Source: Bacteroidales bacterium UBA6117 (GTDB lineage Bacteria > Bacteroidota > Bacteroidia > Bacteroidales > VadinHA17). Taken from it: DNA of 64,000 bases. The stretch is taken from positions 15,210-79,209 of the forward strand of contig DIWB01000030.1 of NCBI GenBank assembly GCA_002428385.1. The letters run 5' to 3'. The position numbers were made by a program, and so were the translations under genes. The first letter of the stretch is position 1; each line of letters opens with the position of its first letter. Positions 36,673 to 45,870 of this stretch are shown piece after piece. The notes beneath the pieces were generated by a model that saw nothing but the letters and a program-made list of their open reading frames with translations, did no database searches and was not told the DNA's origin.

Positions 36673-38085
36673 ATGTCAGTAGCTTCAATCAATGAGACAA
36701 TTGGAAAATACAGGTGGACAATCTGTGCTCTTGTTTTTTTCGCAACTACAGTAAACTATTTCGACCGTAACGTACTGGGGCTTCTTAAACCCACACTTGC
36801 CGAAGAGGGAATTTTCGGACCCGACAAGGCAAACCAGGAATTGTACTATTCATGGGTCGTAATGAGTTTTCAGATTGCCTATGCCATAGGTATGACACTT
36901 GCAGGCAGGTTCATCGACTGGATAGGTACCAGGCGAGGATATGCCTTTTCGCTTCTTGGCTGGAGTATTGCGGCGATAGGCCACGCTCTTGCACATAACA
37001 CATTCACGTTTGGCATATGGAGAGCAGCCCTGGGTTTCACTGAAGCAGGTAACTTCCCTGCCGCCAACAAGACTATGGCAGAATGGTTCCCAAAGAAGGA
37101 AAGAGCGCTTGCCACAGGAATTTACAACTCAGGTACCAACGTCGGAGCCATCCTCACACCACTTTTCGTTCCCTGGATCGCGGTGCACTGGGGCTGGCAG
37201 GTGGCATTTATTTTTGTCGGGGCTATCGGCTTGATCTGGCTGTTCTTCTGGTTGCGCACCTATGCCTCACCCGAGCAAAAGCTAAGAGCAGGAGTTCTGT
37301 CGCAGGCTGAATATGATTACATCCATAGCGATCTGGACGAAAAGGAAGAAAAAAGCAGGGAAGTTGAAGGAAAAACAGAAAAGGTGCCCTGGTCGAAGCT
37401 GCTTGCGAAGCGCCAGACCTGGGCTTTTTTCTTCGGGAAGTTCCTCACCGACCCGGTGTGGTGGTTCTATCTGTTCTGGTTGCCAGCTTTCCTTAACGGA
37501 GAAAATGCAAGGAAGATACTTGAATTCAAAACATTGAATCCAACTTACGCGGGCACCGGAGCTGACGTTCCAGGTGTTATAAGCTGGACATTTGCCGTGG
37601 CCATCGTTTACACAATTGCCACCGTAGGATCTATATTCGGAGGCTGGCTGCCCAAAAAATTCATGAATGGCGGTATGGTTACCTACAAGGCCAGAAAATT
37701 ATCAATGTTCATTTATGCACTGTTTCCTCTTTCAGTGCTTCTGGCCAGCTGGCTCGGACAGTTTAATACATGGTATGCAGTTCTTGTTATCGGACTTGCA
37801 TGTGCCGCTCACCAGGCATGGTCCGCCAACATATTTACAACTGTAACCGACATGTTCCCGAAAAAAGCCGTGGCATCTGTCACAGGTATCGGAGGAATGG
37901 CTGGCGCCGTTGGCGGTATACTAGTAGCTCAGGCAGCAGGTCTGCTTCTTAAGCATTACACAGCTCTCGACAAAACAGAAGTCGGCTACAGTATAATGTT
38001 TATCTTTTGTGGAATAGCCTACCTCCTTGCCTGGATCGTAATGCATTTCCTTGTTCCCAGGATGAAACGCGTTGAAAATTTGTAG
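36673..38085 (+). CDS. exuT: MFS hexuronate transporter (ExuT-like)
   Basis: 470 residues with about twelve membrane helices. VNYFDRNVLGLLKPTLAEE in helix 1, GRFIDWIGTRRGYAFS in the first loop, and the GFTEAGNFPAANKTMAEWFPKKERA motif belong to the anion:cation symporter group, which carries hexuronates. It would import glucuronate and galacturonate with protons. It follows gnd by 20 bases. Confidence 0.9.
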   Translation: MSVASINETIGKYRWTICALVFFATTVNYFDRNVLGLLKPTLAEEGIFGPDKANQELYYSWVVMSFQIAYAIGMTLAGRFIDWIGTRRGYAFSLLGWSIAAIGHALAHNTFTFGIWRAALGFTEAGNFPAANKTMAEWFPKKERALATGIYNSGTNVGAILTPLFVPWIAVHWGWQVAFIFVGAIGLIWLFFWLRTYASPEQKLRAGVLSQAEYDYIHSDLDEKEEKSREVEGKTEKVPWSKLLAKRQTWAFFFGKFLTDPVWWFYLFWLPAFLNGENARKILEFKTLNPTYAGTGADVPGVISWTFAVAIVYTIATVGSIFGGWLPKKFMNGGMVTYKARKLSMFIYALFPLSVLLASWLGQFNTWYAVLVIGLACAAHQAWSANIFTTVTDMFPKKAVASVTGIGGMAGAVGGILVAQAAGLLLKHYTALDKTEVGYSIMFIFCGIAYLLAWIVMHFLVPRMKRVENL

Positions 38086-38092
38086 TCAAACT

Positions 38093-39340
38093 ATGAAGGT
38101 ATTAGGAAAATACTCAATGGGGATGGGTGACCGGTTCGGTCACCAGGGTCATGCCCAGCTTAAAGCAATCATCGAGGCAGGAAAAAAGGGTGCCGGAATC
38201 ACTCCTGTATGGAACAAGTCAAACAGGGAACACATGATTATCGGCACGCAGCCGCAGGACGTGAGGAAAGAAGCTGATGCCGTCACAAAGGCATCAGGCT
38301 TCACTGAACCTTATTTTGTCGATGCCGATCATATCAACCTTGATACGGTTGACAAGTTCATTTCTAGTTCCGACTTCTTCACTATCGACGTCGCCTCTTA
38401 TATTGGAAAGCGCGCTGATGACTCAAAAATCAGCGAATTCATCGAAAAAGCAAAGAAATACACCGGCAGGATCGAAGTGCCGGGTATAAAAAAACCGGAT
38501 AAATGTACCCTTGACCAGCTGACGGTTATAACCGAAAATTACCTCTTCGCTGCCCAAAAAGCAGGTGAGATATACAGGAAAATTGAAAAAGCAAAGGGCG
38601 CCGGCAACTTCATCACCGAAGTATCGATGGATGAAGTGGCCAAGCCGCAGTCACCTGTGGACCTCTTTTTCATCCTGCTTATGCTGGGCGATGAAAAAGT
38701 CCCAGTCCAGACGATCGCCCCGAAATTTTCCGGAAGATTCAACAAGGGGGTTGACTATGTTGGCGATATTGATAAGTTCGTCATTGAGTTCGAGGAGGAT
38801 ATTCTGGTCATCGATCATGCCGTTAAGTTATTCGGACTGCCTTCAGAATTGAAGATCAGCGTTCATTCCGGTTCAGACAAATTTGCCATTTATCCTCACA
38901 TCGGTTCGATCCTCAGAAAACACGACAAGGGGGTCCATCTCAAAACTGCCGGGACCACATGGCTCGAAGAGATAATAGGACTTGCAGAAGCCGGAGGAGA
39001 AGCTCTCGGATTCGCAAAAGCCATTTATATTCAAGCGCTTGAAAAAACAGAAGAGCTTTGTGCCCCGTATGCTGATGTGATTGACATAAATGCCTCTCTC
39101 CTGCCCTCGGCGGAAGAGGTGCGTTCATGGAACAGCAGGAAGTTTGCATCATCGCTCCGGCACGATCAGTCAAACCGCAACTATAATCCCAATATGCGGC
39201 AACTGGTTCATGTTGCATACAAGCTGGCCGCTCATGAAATGGGTAATTTCTACAGACTTCTTGATGAGCACAAGGAGGTTGTGTCCCAGTGTGTCTTTGA
39301 GAACATGTACGAACGACATATAAAAAGATTATTCCTGTAG
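38093..39340 (+). CDS. uxaE: Tagaturonate/fructuronate epimerase (UxaE-like)
   Basis: 415 residues from the ATG at 38093, seven bases after the transporter stop; the frame also opens at 38072 inside that gene. The sequence (MGMGDRFGHQGHAQLKAI, TPVWNKSNREHMIIGTQP, YFVDADHINLDTVDKFI, HSGSDKFAIYPHIG, LHLK-type core, then SRKFASSLRHDQSN) matches the tagaturonate epimerase family described from Thermotoga. It converts tagaturonate to fructuronate, so galacturonate joins the glucuronate branch and needs no separate UxaB/UxaA. Confidence 0.87.
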   Translation: MKVLGKYSMGMGDRFGHQGHAQLKAIIEAGKKGAGITPVWNKSNREHMIIGTQPQDVRKEADAVTKASGFTEPYFVDADHINLDTVDKFISSSDFFTIDVASYIGKRADDSKISEFIEKAKKYTGRIEVPGIKKPDKCTLDQLTVITENYLFAAQKAGEIYRKIEKAKGAGNFITEVSMDEVAKPQSPVDLFFILLMLGDEKVPVQTIAPKFSGRFNKGVDYVGDIDKFVIEFEEDILVIDHAVKLFGLPSELKISVHSGSDKFAIYPHIGSILRKHDKGVHLKTAGTTWLEEIIGLAEAGGEALGFAKAIYIQALEKTEELCAPYADVIDINASLLPSAEEVRSWNSRKFASSLRHDQSNRNYNPNMRQLVHVAYKLAAHEMGNFYRLLDEHKEVVSQCVFENMYERHIKRLFL

Positions 39341-39344
39341 TCTT

Positions 39345-39443
39345 TTATTTATCAAGTTCCAACGCTGCCAGAATAAAGGGAGCCATGCCTTTTGTATCAT
39401 TGTCAACACGTTTTTCGTTGACGTAATACTCAAATGAAGCATC
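39345..39443 (-). pseudogene. C-terminal remnant of a GH88/GH105-like unsaturated glucuronyl/rhamnogalacturonyl hydrolase
   Basis: On the minus strand 32 codons read DASFEYYVNEKRV, then KGMAPFILAALELDK and a stop. This resembles the closing segment of family 105/88 hydrolases. Upstream the frame meets a TGA at once and no further homology is seen, so only the tail is left. Recognition is by eye and the fragment is short. Confidence 0.5.
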
Positions 39444-39591
39444 GCGTCAAGGCACAGTTCGGGCATTCTCCAGACAGGCAGATTGCAGAAAAATCAAAAT
39501 TCAATTAAATTCATTTAAGAATTGTATTATTTTTGGGAATTATTTCTCGTTAAAACAACCATTTAACTTATAATCATTTAGAATTATCACT

Positions 39592-40539
39592 ATGAAAAAA
39601 TCACAATCCAGGAGAGAATTTCTGCGGGTGTCAGCGGCTGGCGCTCTCGGAGCTTTCGTTTTATCACAGTCTTCCTGCCGGAACGCCTCCAACAAGGCTG
39701 CAAAGGCTCCGGAACCCGTAATAGTCGACCCGAAATCATTTAATCTCGGCCTGCAGCTTTACACAATCAGGGATGCCATGGCAGTTGATGTTCCGGGTTC
39801 TTTGAAAAAGGTTTCCGACTTAGGCTACAAATATGTTGAGCTTGCTGATTATGTCGATGGCAAGTTCTATGGCTATACACCGGCCGACTTTAAAAAACTG
39901 GTGAATGATCTTGGAATGGAGATTTTAAGCAGTCACACCCAGGTTGAAGGAGCAGGCGTAACTCTCGAAAGTGCCAGAAAGATGGCCGAGGACCATGCCC
40001 TGATCGGAGCCAAATATTGCATACAGCCATGGATTGTGGAGGAGATGAGAAACTCAATAGCCACTTACCAGAGAATGGCTGCAAACTGGAATGAAATCGG
40101 AAAGGTCATGAAGGAATTCGGACTTCAGTTCGGTTATCATAACCATAATTTTGAATTTGCAACCGTGGAAGGGAAAGTCCCCTATTTCGATGTGATGCTC
40201 GCTGAACTGGATAAGGATCTGGTGATTATGGAAATGGATATGTTCTGGGTAACACAGGCCGGACATAATCCGGTAGATATCTTCAACAAGTATCCCGGAA
40301 GATTCCCTCTTTATCACCTGAAAGACGCTTACGAAAAGCTTCCTCCTTACTTTGATGTTACAAAGGGCAACATCGCTCCTGTTGGCGAGGGTGTTGTAAA
40401 TTTCAAGGAGATCATTGCAGCAAAAGACGTGGCAGGGATGAAATACATGATCGTTGAGCAGGATGACAGCAGGGACGGCGACATGTTTGCTGATATTCAG
40501 AAAAGTATCACCAACCTCACTACAAAGATCCTGGTCTGA
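39592..40539 (+). CDS. Exported sugar phosphate isomerase/epimerase-like TIM-barrel protein
   Basis: 315 residues. The N-terminus has a Tat motif (SRREFLRVSAAG) and a cysteine after ALGAFVLSQSSC that could be lipid-modified. The barrel belongs to the xylose isomerase-like/AP endonuclease 2 family: FNLGLQLYTIRDAM, YKYVELADYVDG, FGYHNHNFEF with metal histidines, VIMEMDMFWVTQAG, FPLYHLKD and IVEQDD. A role in sugar or inositol conversion outside the cytoplasm is inferred. A -7 box TATTTTTG is at 39528-39535 and a terminator follows. Confidence 0.88.
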   Translation: MKKSQSRREFLRVSAAGALGAFVLSQSSCRNASNKAAKAPEPVIVDPKSFNLGLQLYTIRDAMAVDVPGSLKKVSDLGYKYVELADYVDGKFYGYTPADFKKLVNDLGMEILSSHTQVEGAGVTLESARKMAEDHALIGAKYCIQPWIVEEMRNSIATYQRMAANWNEIGKVMKEFGLQFGYHNHNFEFATVEGKVPYFDVMLAELDKDLVIMEMDMFWVTQAGHNPVDIFNKYPGRFPLYHLKDAYEKLPPYFDVTKGNIAPVGEGVVNFKEIIAAKDVAGMKYMIVEQDDSRDGDMFADIQKSITNLTTKILV

Positions 40540-40573
40540 TCCTGTCAGAAACGGGATGCCGCATAAAAAACAT

Positions 40574-40607
40574 AAGGAGCGTCGTAAGGCGCTCCTTTTA
40601 TTTTTTG
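40574..40607 (+). terminator. Terminator after the TIM-barrel gene
   Basis: Stem AAGGAGCG / CGCTCCTT (40574-40581, 40590-40597), eight-base loop, then TTATTTTTT. It also separates the convergent GH35 gene. Confidence 0.85.
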
Positions 40608-40617
40608 ACTGATCTGT

Positions 40618-42438
40618 CTATTCAGCTGTCTTGAACCCGACAACAATCTGAGGCTCCGTCTGCAGAAGATCCAGCACAATCATTTCATTATTGCCTTTTC
40701 TCAGGAATGAAGCCGGACAATAGTACCTCTTCTGTGGTCCGATATTCCAGTAGCGGCCCAGGTTATGGCCATTGATCCAGATAATTCCCTTCTGAAAGTT
40801 CGACAAATCAAGAAACGTATCACCCGGAGCCGACAGGAAAAAGTTTCCCTTGAAGAAAATGCCCCTCTTCCCGGGGGTCCTGTTCGATGACCTGAGGTCG
40901 TAAATGAACTTGTCGTTCATCGGAAGATTGTAGACTTTCCAGTTCATCAGTGTCATGCCGTTAAGTGTCACCCTGTCGGTTATGCCTTTGCGGTCGATAA
41001 GATGCTGTGCAAAATTGATACGTCCCATCCCCTCCACCAGAATTTCAAGAAGCGGGCGTTCAGCATTGCTCTCGGGGATATCAATTGTGTTTATTCCCTC
41101 TCTCCTGTCGAGAGTGCCAATGAATTCGCCGTTCAGGAACACTGTCGCATAATCATGAAGATCCGTAACTGTCAGTTTGCCCTTCTTATGACCAATAAGC
41201 TCTGTTGAATAAAGAATAAATCCGTAATCCTGCCCGTAAGCTTCAAATGGTTTAGGCTGGACAGAACTGACAGCCTGAGGAAGATTGTCCCACACTGATG
41301 AAAACACAGTAAGACCGATGGACGGGATATCATACGAAGGAATTGGTTCGGGAACCGGAGGAAGATTCTTCCCCTTTGGCAGGTAAGATCCTATCAGGTT
41401 CCTCAATGCAAAATACTTGGCCCTGGGCCTGCCCTGTTCATCAATGGGAGCATCATAATCATAACTTGTAACATCCGGTTCGTATCCCTTTCCGCCTGAA
41501 TTGGCTCCGGCCGTGTAGCCAAAGTTGGTTCCTCCGTGAATGACATAAAAATTAAATGACTTCTTGTTTTCCATCAGGAATTTGACCTCCTTCAAAAGGC
41601 CTGTGGTGTCGGGCCTTGCCCATTCTTCTCCCCAGTGTGTAAGCCAGCCCGGATAAGTCTCACTGCTGAAAACAGGAACTCCCGGATTCATTTTGGCCGC
41701 AAGCTCGAAATGTTCCGGCCTGCTTCCCGAATCGAGACCTACAGCACAGCCAGGCAGAGTGCCTGCTTCAAGCATATAGGTGGTTGGTCCGTCTCCTGTG
41801 AAAAGCGGCACATTAATGCCGTTCTCCGTCCAGACCTCTTTCAGTCGGGCAAGATAATTCCTGTCATTGCCAAAGCTGCCATACTCATTTTCTATCTGCA
41901 ACAGAAGAAGGGGACCTCCGTTGGTCACCTGGAAAGGTTTAACCACTTCTGCAAGTTTCGCTATATAACGTTCCGCTGCAGACATATACCGGGGATCCAT
42001 GCACCTCAGCTTTATGTCAGGAATCCTGAGCAGATAAGGAGGAATTCCTCCAAGCTCCCATTCTGCACATACGTATGGTCCCGGCCTTACAATCAGCCAT
42101 AAACCCTCTTCCTGCACAATGCTGAAGAACTGGGCCAGATTCCTGTTGCCTGTCTCAAAATCAAATACACCCTCCTCCTGCTCGTGGTAGTTCCACATGA
42201 TGTACACACTTATTGTGTTGCACCCCATGGCCTTTGCTATCTGGATCCTGTGACGCCAGTAATCCGCCGGGATCCTGGAAGGATGCAACTCACCGCTTAT
42301 TATCTGGAAAGGGTTTCCGTCAAGTAAAAACTCAGTTGTGCCCAGAGTAAAGGTTTGCTTTGTTTTTGACTTCTGCGAAAATCCTGACACTGTTATAAGA
42401 ATAACGGAAAGACTTATCAGTAAAATTCTTCGTAGCAT
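40618..42438 (-). CDS. Secreted GH35 beta-galactosidase
   Basis: 606 residues with a signal peptide (1-21). The family 35 barrel starts with FLLDGNPFQIISGELHPSRIP; WHYHEQ-type and RPGPYVCAEWELGGIPPYL blocks follow. LQIENEYGSFG places the acid/base at E185, and VFSSETYPGWLTHWGE the nucleophile at E260. The C-terminal half has two jelly-roll-like domains with IWINGHNLGRYW. It removes beta-galactose from polysaccharides such as pectic galactan or xyloglucan. It lies 10 bases after the CotH gene. Confidence 0.95.
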   Translation of the reverse strand: MLRRILLISLSVILITVSGFSQKSKTKQTFTLGTTEFLLDGNPFQIISGELHPSRIPADYWRHRIQIAKAMGCNTISVYIMWNYHEQEEGVFDFETGNRNLAQFFSIVQEEGLWLIVRPGPYVCAEWELGGIPPYLLRIPDIKLRCMDPRYMSAAERYIAKLAEVVKPFQVTNGGPLLLLQIENEYGSFGNDRNYLARLKEVWTENGINVPLFTGDGPTTYMLEAGTLPGCAVGLDSGSRPEHFELAAKMNPGVPVFSSETYPGWLTHWGEEWARPDTTGLLKEVKFLMENKKSFNFYVIHGGTNFGYTAGANSGGKGYEPDVTSYDYDAPIDEQGRPRAKYFALRNLIGSYLPKGKNLPPVPEPIPSYDIPSIGLTVFSSVWDNLPQAVSSVQPKPFEAYGQDYGFILYSTELIGHKKGKLTVTDLHDYATVFLNGEFIGTLDRREGINTIDIPESNAERPLLEILVEGMGRINFAQHLIDRKGITDRVTLNGMTLMNWKVYNLPMNDKFIYDLRSSNRTPGKRGIFFKGNFFLSAPGDTFLDLSNFQKGIIWINGHNLGRYWNIGPQKRYYCPASFLRKGNNEMIVLDLLQTEPQIVVGFKTAE

Positions 42439-42448
42439 ATTTGTTTTT

Positions 42449-45400
42449 TTATTTTGTAAGTATAATTGCCGTTCTTAGTGAATACTGATGTGTTTTGACC
42501 CCTAAGATATAGAATCCTGCCGGAAGTCCTTCAGATTTAAGATCAATTAGCCCTGGATTTCCTATTTCAAGCCGTTTCATCAGCTTACCGGCTGCTGAAT
42601 GAATTTCCACATCCATTTCTTCAAGTACTTCATCAGTAAACAGATGAACTGTCACAATTCCGTCGGTGGGATTCGGATATACAAGAAGAGATCCATCCGG
42701 AGCCGGATCAATCGGAACATCCGGATTCATAACGTTGTCAGCAAACGGATTGCCGTCCTTCTCAACTGAAAGTGTCCAGTATGAATGATCACCCGGATCA
42801 CCGCCGGGATTGATAGCTGCCGAGGCCATCGAAAATCCGTCTCCGTCGGCACCATCAGGCCACGGAGGAGAATCTTCATAGATAAACCTTATTATTTCGG
42901 CGCCACTTCTGTCCCTTACAAGTATTTCCTCACCGGCATTGGAAAGATTTCCTTGGTAATTGCCGGAGGGAAGCATCCCGTAGTGGCTGAAGAACTTTGA
43001 AGGCTTGGATGCGACTACAAAAAACTGTTTTGGAGGAAGAAGAAAATTTTCAGGGAATTTGTAATGAACTGCCGAGTCAATTTCAAGTCCGCCAAGATTT
43101 ATTGAGTGATTCCCCGTATTTTTAAATTCGATGAACTCGAGATCCTTCCCGGATAGAGTATCGTAACCTGTTATAATATCAGGAGGATGATAATTAAGCT
43201 CCGTTATCTTAAGCCCGCTGTAATCTTCAGGCTGCTTAATGAAGTTTGCCTGAACGATTGCACTCCATTCGCCGGAAGAAAGGATCCTCGCCCTGATCAT
43301 GGTCGACTTGTCAATCTCCATGCTGACTTTATCGAGCGAAAAGACTACGCCCTTGTTTACGCCTCCGCTAATCTTCCTCGGATCGGAACCGTCGAGAGTA
43401 TAGTATATGGTTCCCTCCGGATTGGGATTCCTGACAGTAACCAGCATCGATCCGTTAATCACATTTCCGTTCTGCCCGATAATTCCACTCTCATTGCTTA
43501 TAAGCGGGGCCCTGATCAGCGGATAGAGCCCTGCCTGTTTCAGCTGGTTTATCACAATCCGGGTCCTCTCCGGAATGAAACGGTCCCTTATTTTGTTTAT
43601 TTCCGGAATCCAGTTTTTGTCTTTTGTATAAGGTGCACCCGATCGTCTTGCATCTCCCCATCTGGCCGACTCTGCCACAACTGCAACATCTGCCTCACTG
43701 ACCCTTTTTTCAAGCCTGTCCAGTGCCTTATCCGGGGCAAACACTCCGGTATCGGAAAAGTGCCGCCAGGCCCTGTCGGCAAAACGTATCCGGTATTCGG
43801 GATTATCTGACAGCCTGAAATGGATCCATTGCGGATGAAACCTGGTTATATCGCTGACTTCCATGCGCAGAGCATCTGTTCTGGTTCCGATATTCACCCT
43901 GTCCTCAAACAAACCTATTCCCGGACTGTGTGCCTCCTCAAACAACGAATGCTCGGCATCATGGATAAAAAACTTAAATCCTTCCGACTTATCATTTCTG
44001 TCGTCGATGGCATAGAAATTATTAGCCTTTTTATTCTGCATGAAAACAGCAGTGGGAGAATCAAAGTTGCCGGTATAAAAAATGACCGACATAAAATCAA
44101 TCAGGTTGTCGAGATTCAGCTTTACTTCACCGCCTTTGACAGGCTTCCCCCAGGCATCTTTCCCTTCAACACTGAAATAATCGGCATTTGAAGTGAAACC
44201 CTTTATACACATATTGTAAAGAACCCTCCATGAATCGAGCGTTCCGTCGGTGGCCTCTACGAGGTATCCATTCTCGGTGTTCACCTTTATCACGTCATAA
44301 TCGTCCTCGCTTCCTCCAAAATACGACTGCCCATATCTTGCTTCCGATCTTTCCTGCGACTGGAACAGGCCCCAGTACATGCCATTGAGATAAAGATGAT
44401 AATACCTGCTCCGGGTGTAAGGCTGGCCCATGTCGCGCTGGGTATCACGCGAAAAAACTTCCCTGACCATCGAATTATTTGACTGACCGTTGCTCCATGA
44501 ATAATTCTGTTCTGCCCTCAGGTCGATTTTATCAAACACATCAACTCCTTCATCTCCGAAAAGGGGATACCTGAGCTTGTCGTATCCGTATTTCTCCCTG
44601 AAGAAGAGCCGGAAGGCATGTTTCGGGAATTCGTCATTACGGCTGTAGCCTCCGCGAATCCTTAATCCGGCATTGATGCTGAAGCCCTCATGTCCATCGG
44701 GGTAAATGAGCTCAACACTGCATTCCCTTTCCCATCCAAGTCCATGTCCTGCTGCATTAACATAAATCCCTGAAGCCGGATCAAACAGGTTACGGTTGTC
44801 AGTCACAATTGAAACCGATGGTATCCCGAGAAGTGAACCGGTCAGCTGGGAAGAATACAATGGATCCTCCACTACTTCCGGATCCATTTCAAGATCAATG
44901 AGCTGCCCGTTTATCATGTTTGAAGGCCAGTTGCCCCCCGGCCATTTCTGAGTCCTCACTTTTTCAGGAAAAATATATGTCCGTGTTGATGACATTGCCG
45001 GCTTCATTCCAGGTCTCGATGCTGAAGCCCGTACTGTAACGGATGGAACTGCTGGCCGTCCTTCAGTGCTTTCCGGATCGATCAGTATTAGTGCAGGATT
45101 GGTGACGACGAATGATGTTGCGGAGTTCTGCGGATTACTGCCGTCAAGGGTGTAAGTTATTTCAAGTGCCGGATCAGGTGACGATACTGAAAGGCTGAAA
45201 GGAGAATCAAAAAATCCGGATTTCACCGAAAAATCAAGTCCCAGTGTATCTGTAAGCTGGGGCAGGCTTATCTCTGCATGGATTTCAAAATCAAGATAAA
45301 AGTCTGAACTGCTCAGACTGACATTAAAACCCTGAATGGCGAGGTGGTTTGTTCCATTTACCAGGCCAACCTCAGTGGCATCAAGAACATAATATTCGCC

Positions 45401-45844
45401 GGTACCCGATTCATGGTTGGCCGGTGCGACACTGTTGTATGAAGGTACAGCCGGAGAATTGGTCCTCAGTGCCTCCGATCCGTTTATCCAGATTATAAAA
45501 CCGTCGTCAAAATCAGCAGTGATCACTATTTCCTTTAGAAGATCCTTATTCTGACATTCAAATTCCGATTTCAGGAAAAGAGTCGTGAAGCTATTCTGCA
45601 TATCAGTCAGCTCCGTCCCTCCTGCCCCGTTTCCATACCTGAATGGCGCTTTGCCCCTGTTCCAGGAAGTACAATCAAATCCGGGATCCTTCCATGCTGC
45701 CGGAAGCGACACCGCATCCTTTCCCCTGAGGAAATAGTAATCCGACTGGTATGAAAAGTCAATCTGGGCAGTGAGAGGCGATTCTGTCAGCGCCAAAAGA
45801 AAAAACAATAACAAAAGGCTGCAATATTTTTCCTTTCCCGGCAT
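42449..45844 (-). CDS. Large secreted CotH-kinase-family protein with type IX secretion C-terminal domain
   Basis: 1131 residues. Order: signal peptide (1-26); an N-terminal beta domain; a chitobiase/FN3-like repeat (ITYTLDGSNPQNS) near 225; a CotH domain about 330-660 (IPSVSIVTDNRNLFD, SINAGLRIRGGYSRND, KHAFRLFFREKYG, DIDLRAEQNYSWS-type, FKFFIHDAEHSLFEE); a second FN3-like repeat (YYTLDGSDPRK); a lamin-tail domain (LKITELNYHPPDI, LEFIEFKNTG); and a T9SS sorting domain from ~1050 (LLVYPNPTDGIVTVHL, LPAGFYILGVKT). CotH proteins phosphorylate spore-coat proteins in Bacillus; the target of these secreted ones is unknown. It lies between msbA-like and GH35 genes. Confidence 0.92.
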   Translation of the reverse strand: MPGKEKYCSLLLLFFLLALTESPLTAQIDFSYQSDYYFLRGKDAVSLPAAWKDPGFDCTSWNRGKAPFRYGNGAGGTELTDMQNSFTTLFLKSEFECQNKDLLKEIVITADFDDGFIIWINGSEALRTNSPAVPSYNSVAPANHESGTGEYYVLDATEVGLVNGTNHLAIQGFNVSLSSSDFYLDFEIHAEISLPQLTDTLGLDFSVKSGFFDSPFSLSVSSPDPALEITYTLDGSNPQNSATSFVVTNPALILIDPESTEGRPAVPSVTVRASASRPGMKPAMSSTRTYIFPEKVRTQKWPGGNWPSNMINGQLIDLEMDPEVVEDPLYSSQLTGSLLGIPSVSIVTDNRNLFDPASGIYVNAAGHGLGWERECSVELIYPDGHEGFSINAGLRIRGGYSRNDEFPKHAFRLFFREKYGYDKLRYPLFGDEGVDVFDKIDLRAEQNYSWSNGQSNNSMVREVFSRDTQRDMGQPYTRSRYYHLYLNGMYWGLFQSQERSEARYGQSYFGGSEDDYDVIKVNTENGYLVEATDGTLDSWRVLYNMCIKGFTSNADYFSVEGKDAWGKPVKGGEVKLNLDNLIDFMSVIFYTGNFDSPTAVFMQNKKANNFYAIDDRNDKSEGFKFFIHDAEHSLFEEAHSPGIGLFEDRVNIGTRTDALRMEVSDITRFHPQWIHFRLSDNPEYRIRFADRAWRHFSDTGVFAPDKALDRLEKRVSEADVAVVAESARWGDARRSGAPYTKDKNWIPEINKIRDRFIPERTRIVINQLKQAGLYPLIRAPLISNESGIIGQNGNVINGSMLVTVRNPNPEGTIYYTLDGSDPRKISGGVNKGVVFSLDKVSMEIDKSTMIRARILSSGEWSAIVQANFIKQPEDYSGLKITELNYHPPDIITGYDTLSGKDLEFIEFKNTGNHSINLGGLEIDSAVHYKFPENFLLPPKQFFVVASKPSKFFSHYGMLPSGNYQGNLSNAGEEILVRDRSGAEIIRFIYEDSPPWPDGADGDGFSMASAAINPGGDPGDHSYWTLSVEKDGNPFADNVMNPDVPIDPAPDGSLLVYPNPTDGIVTVHLFTDEVLEEMDVEIHSAAGKLMKRLEIGNPGLIDLKSEGLPAGFYILGVKTHQYSLRTAIILTK

Positions 45845-45870
45845 AAGATTTTTTAAGATTTACAACCAGT

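Noticed and set aside
43187..43810. Long 207-codon open frame on the plus strand
   Set aside because: It lies fully inside the CotH gene on the other strand; the sequence has no family features and an unnatural composition.
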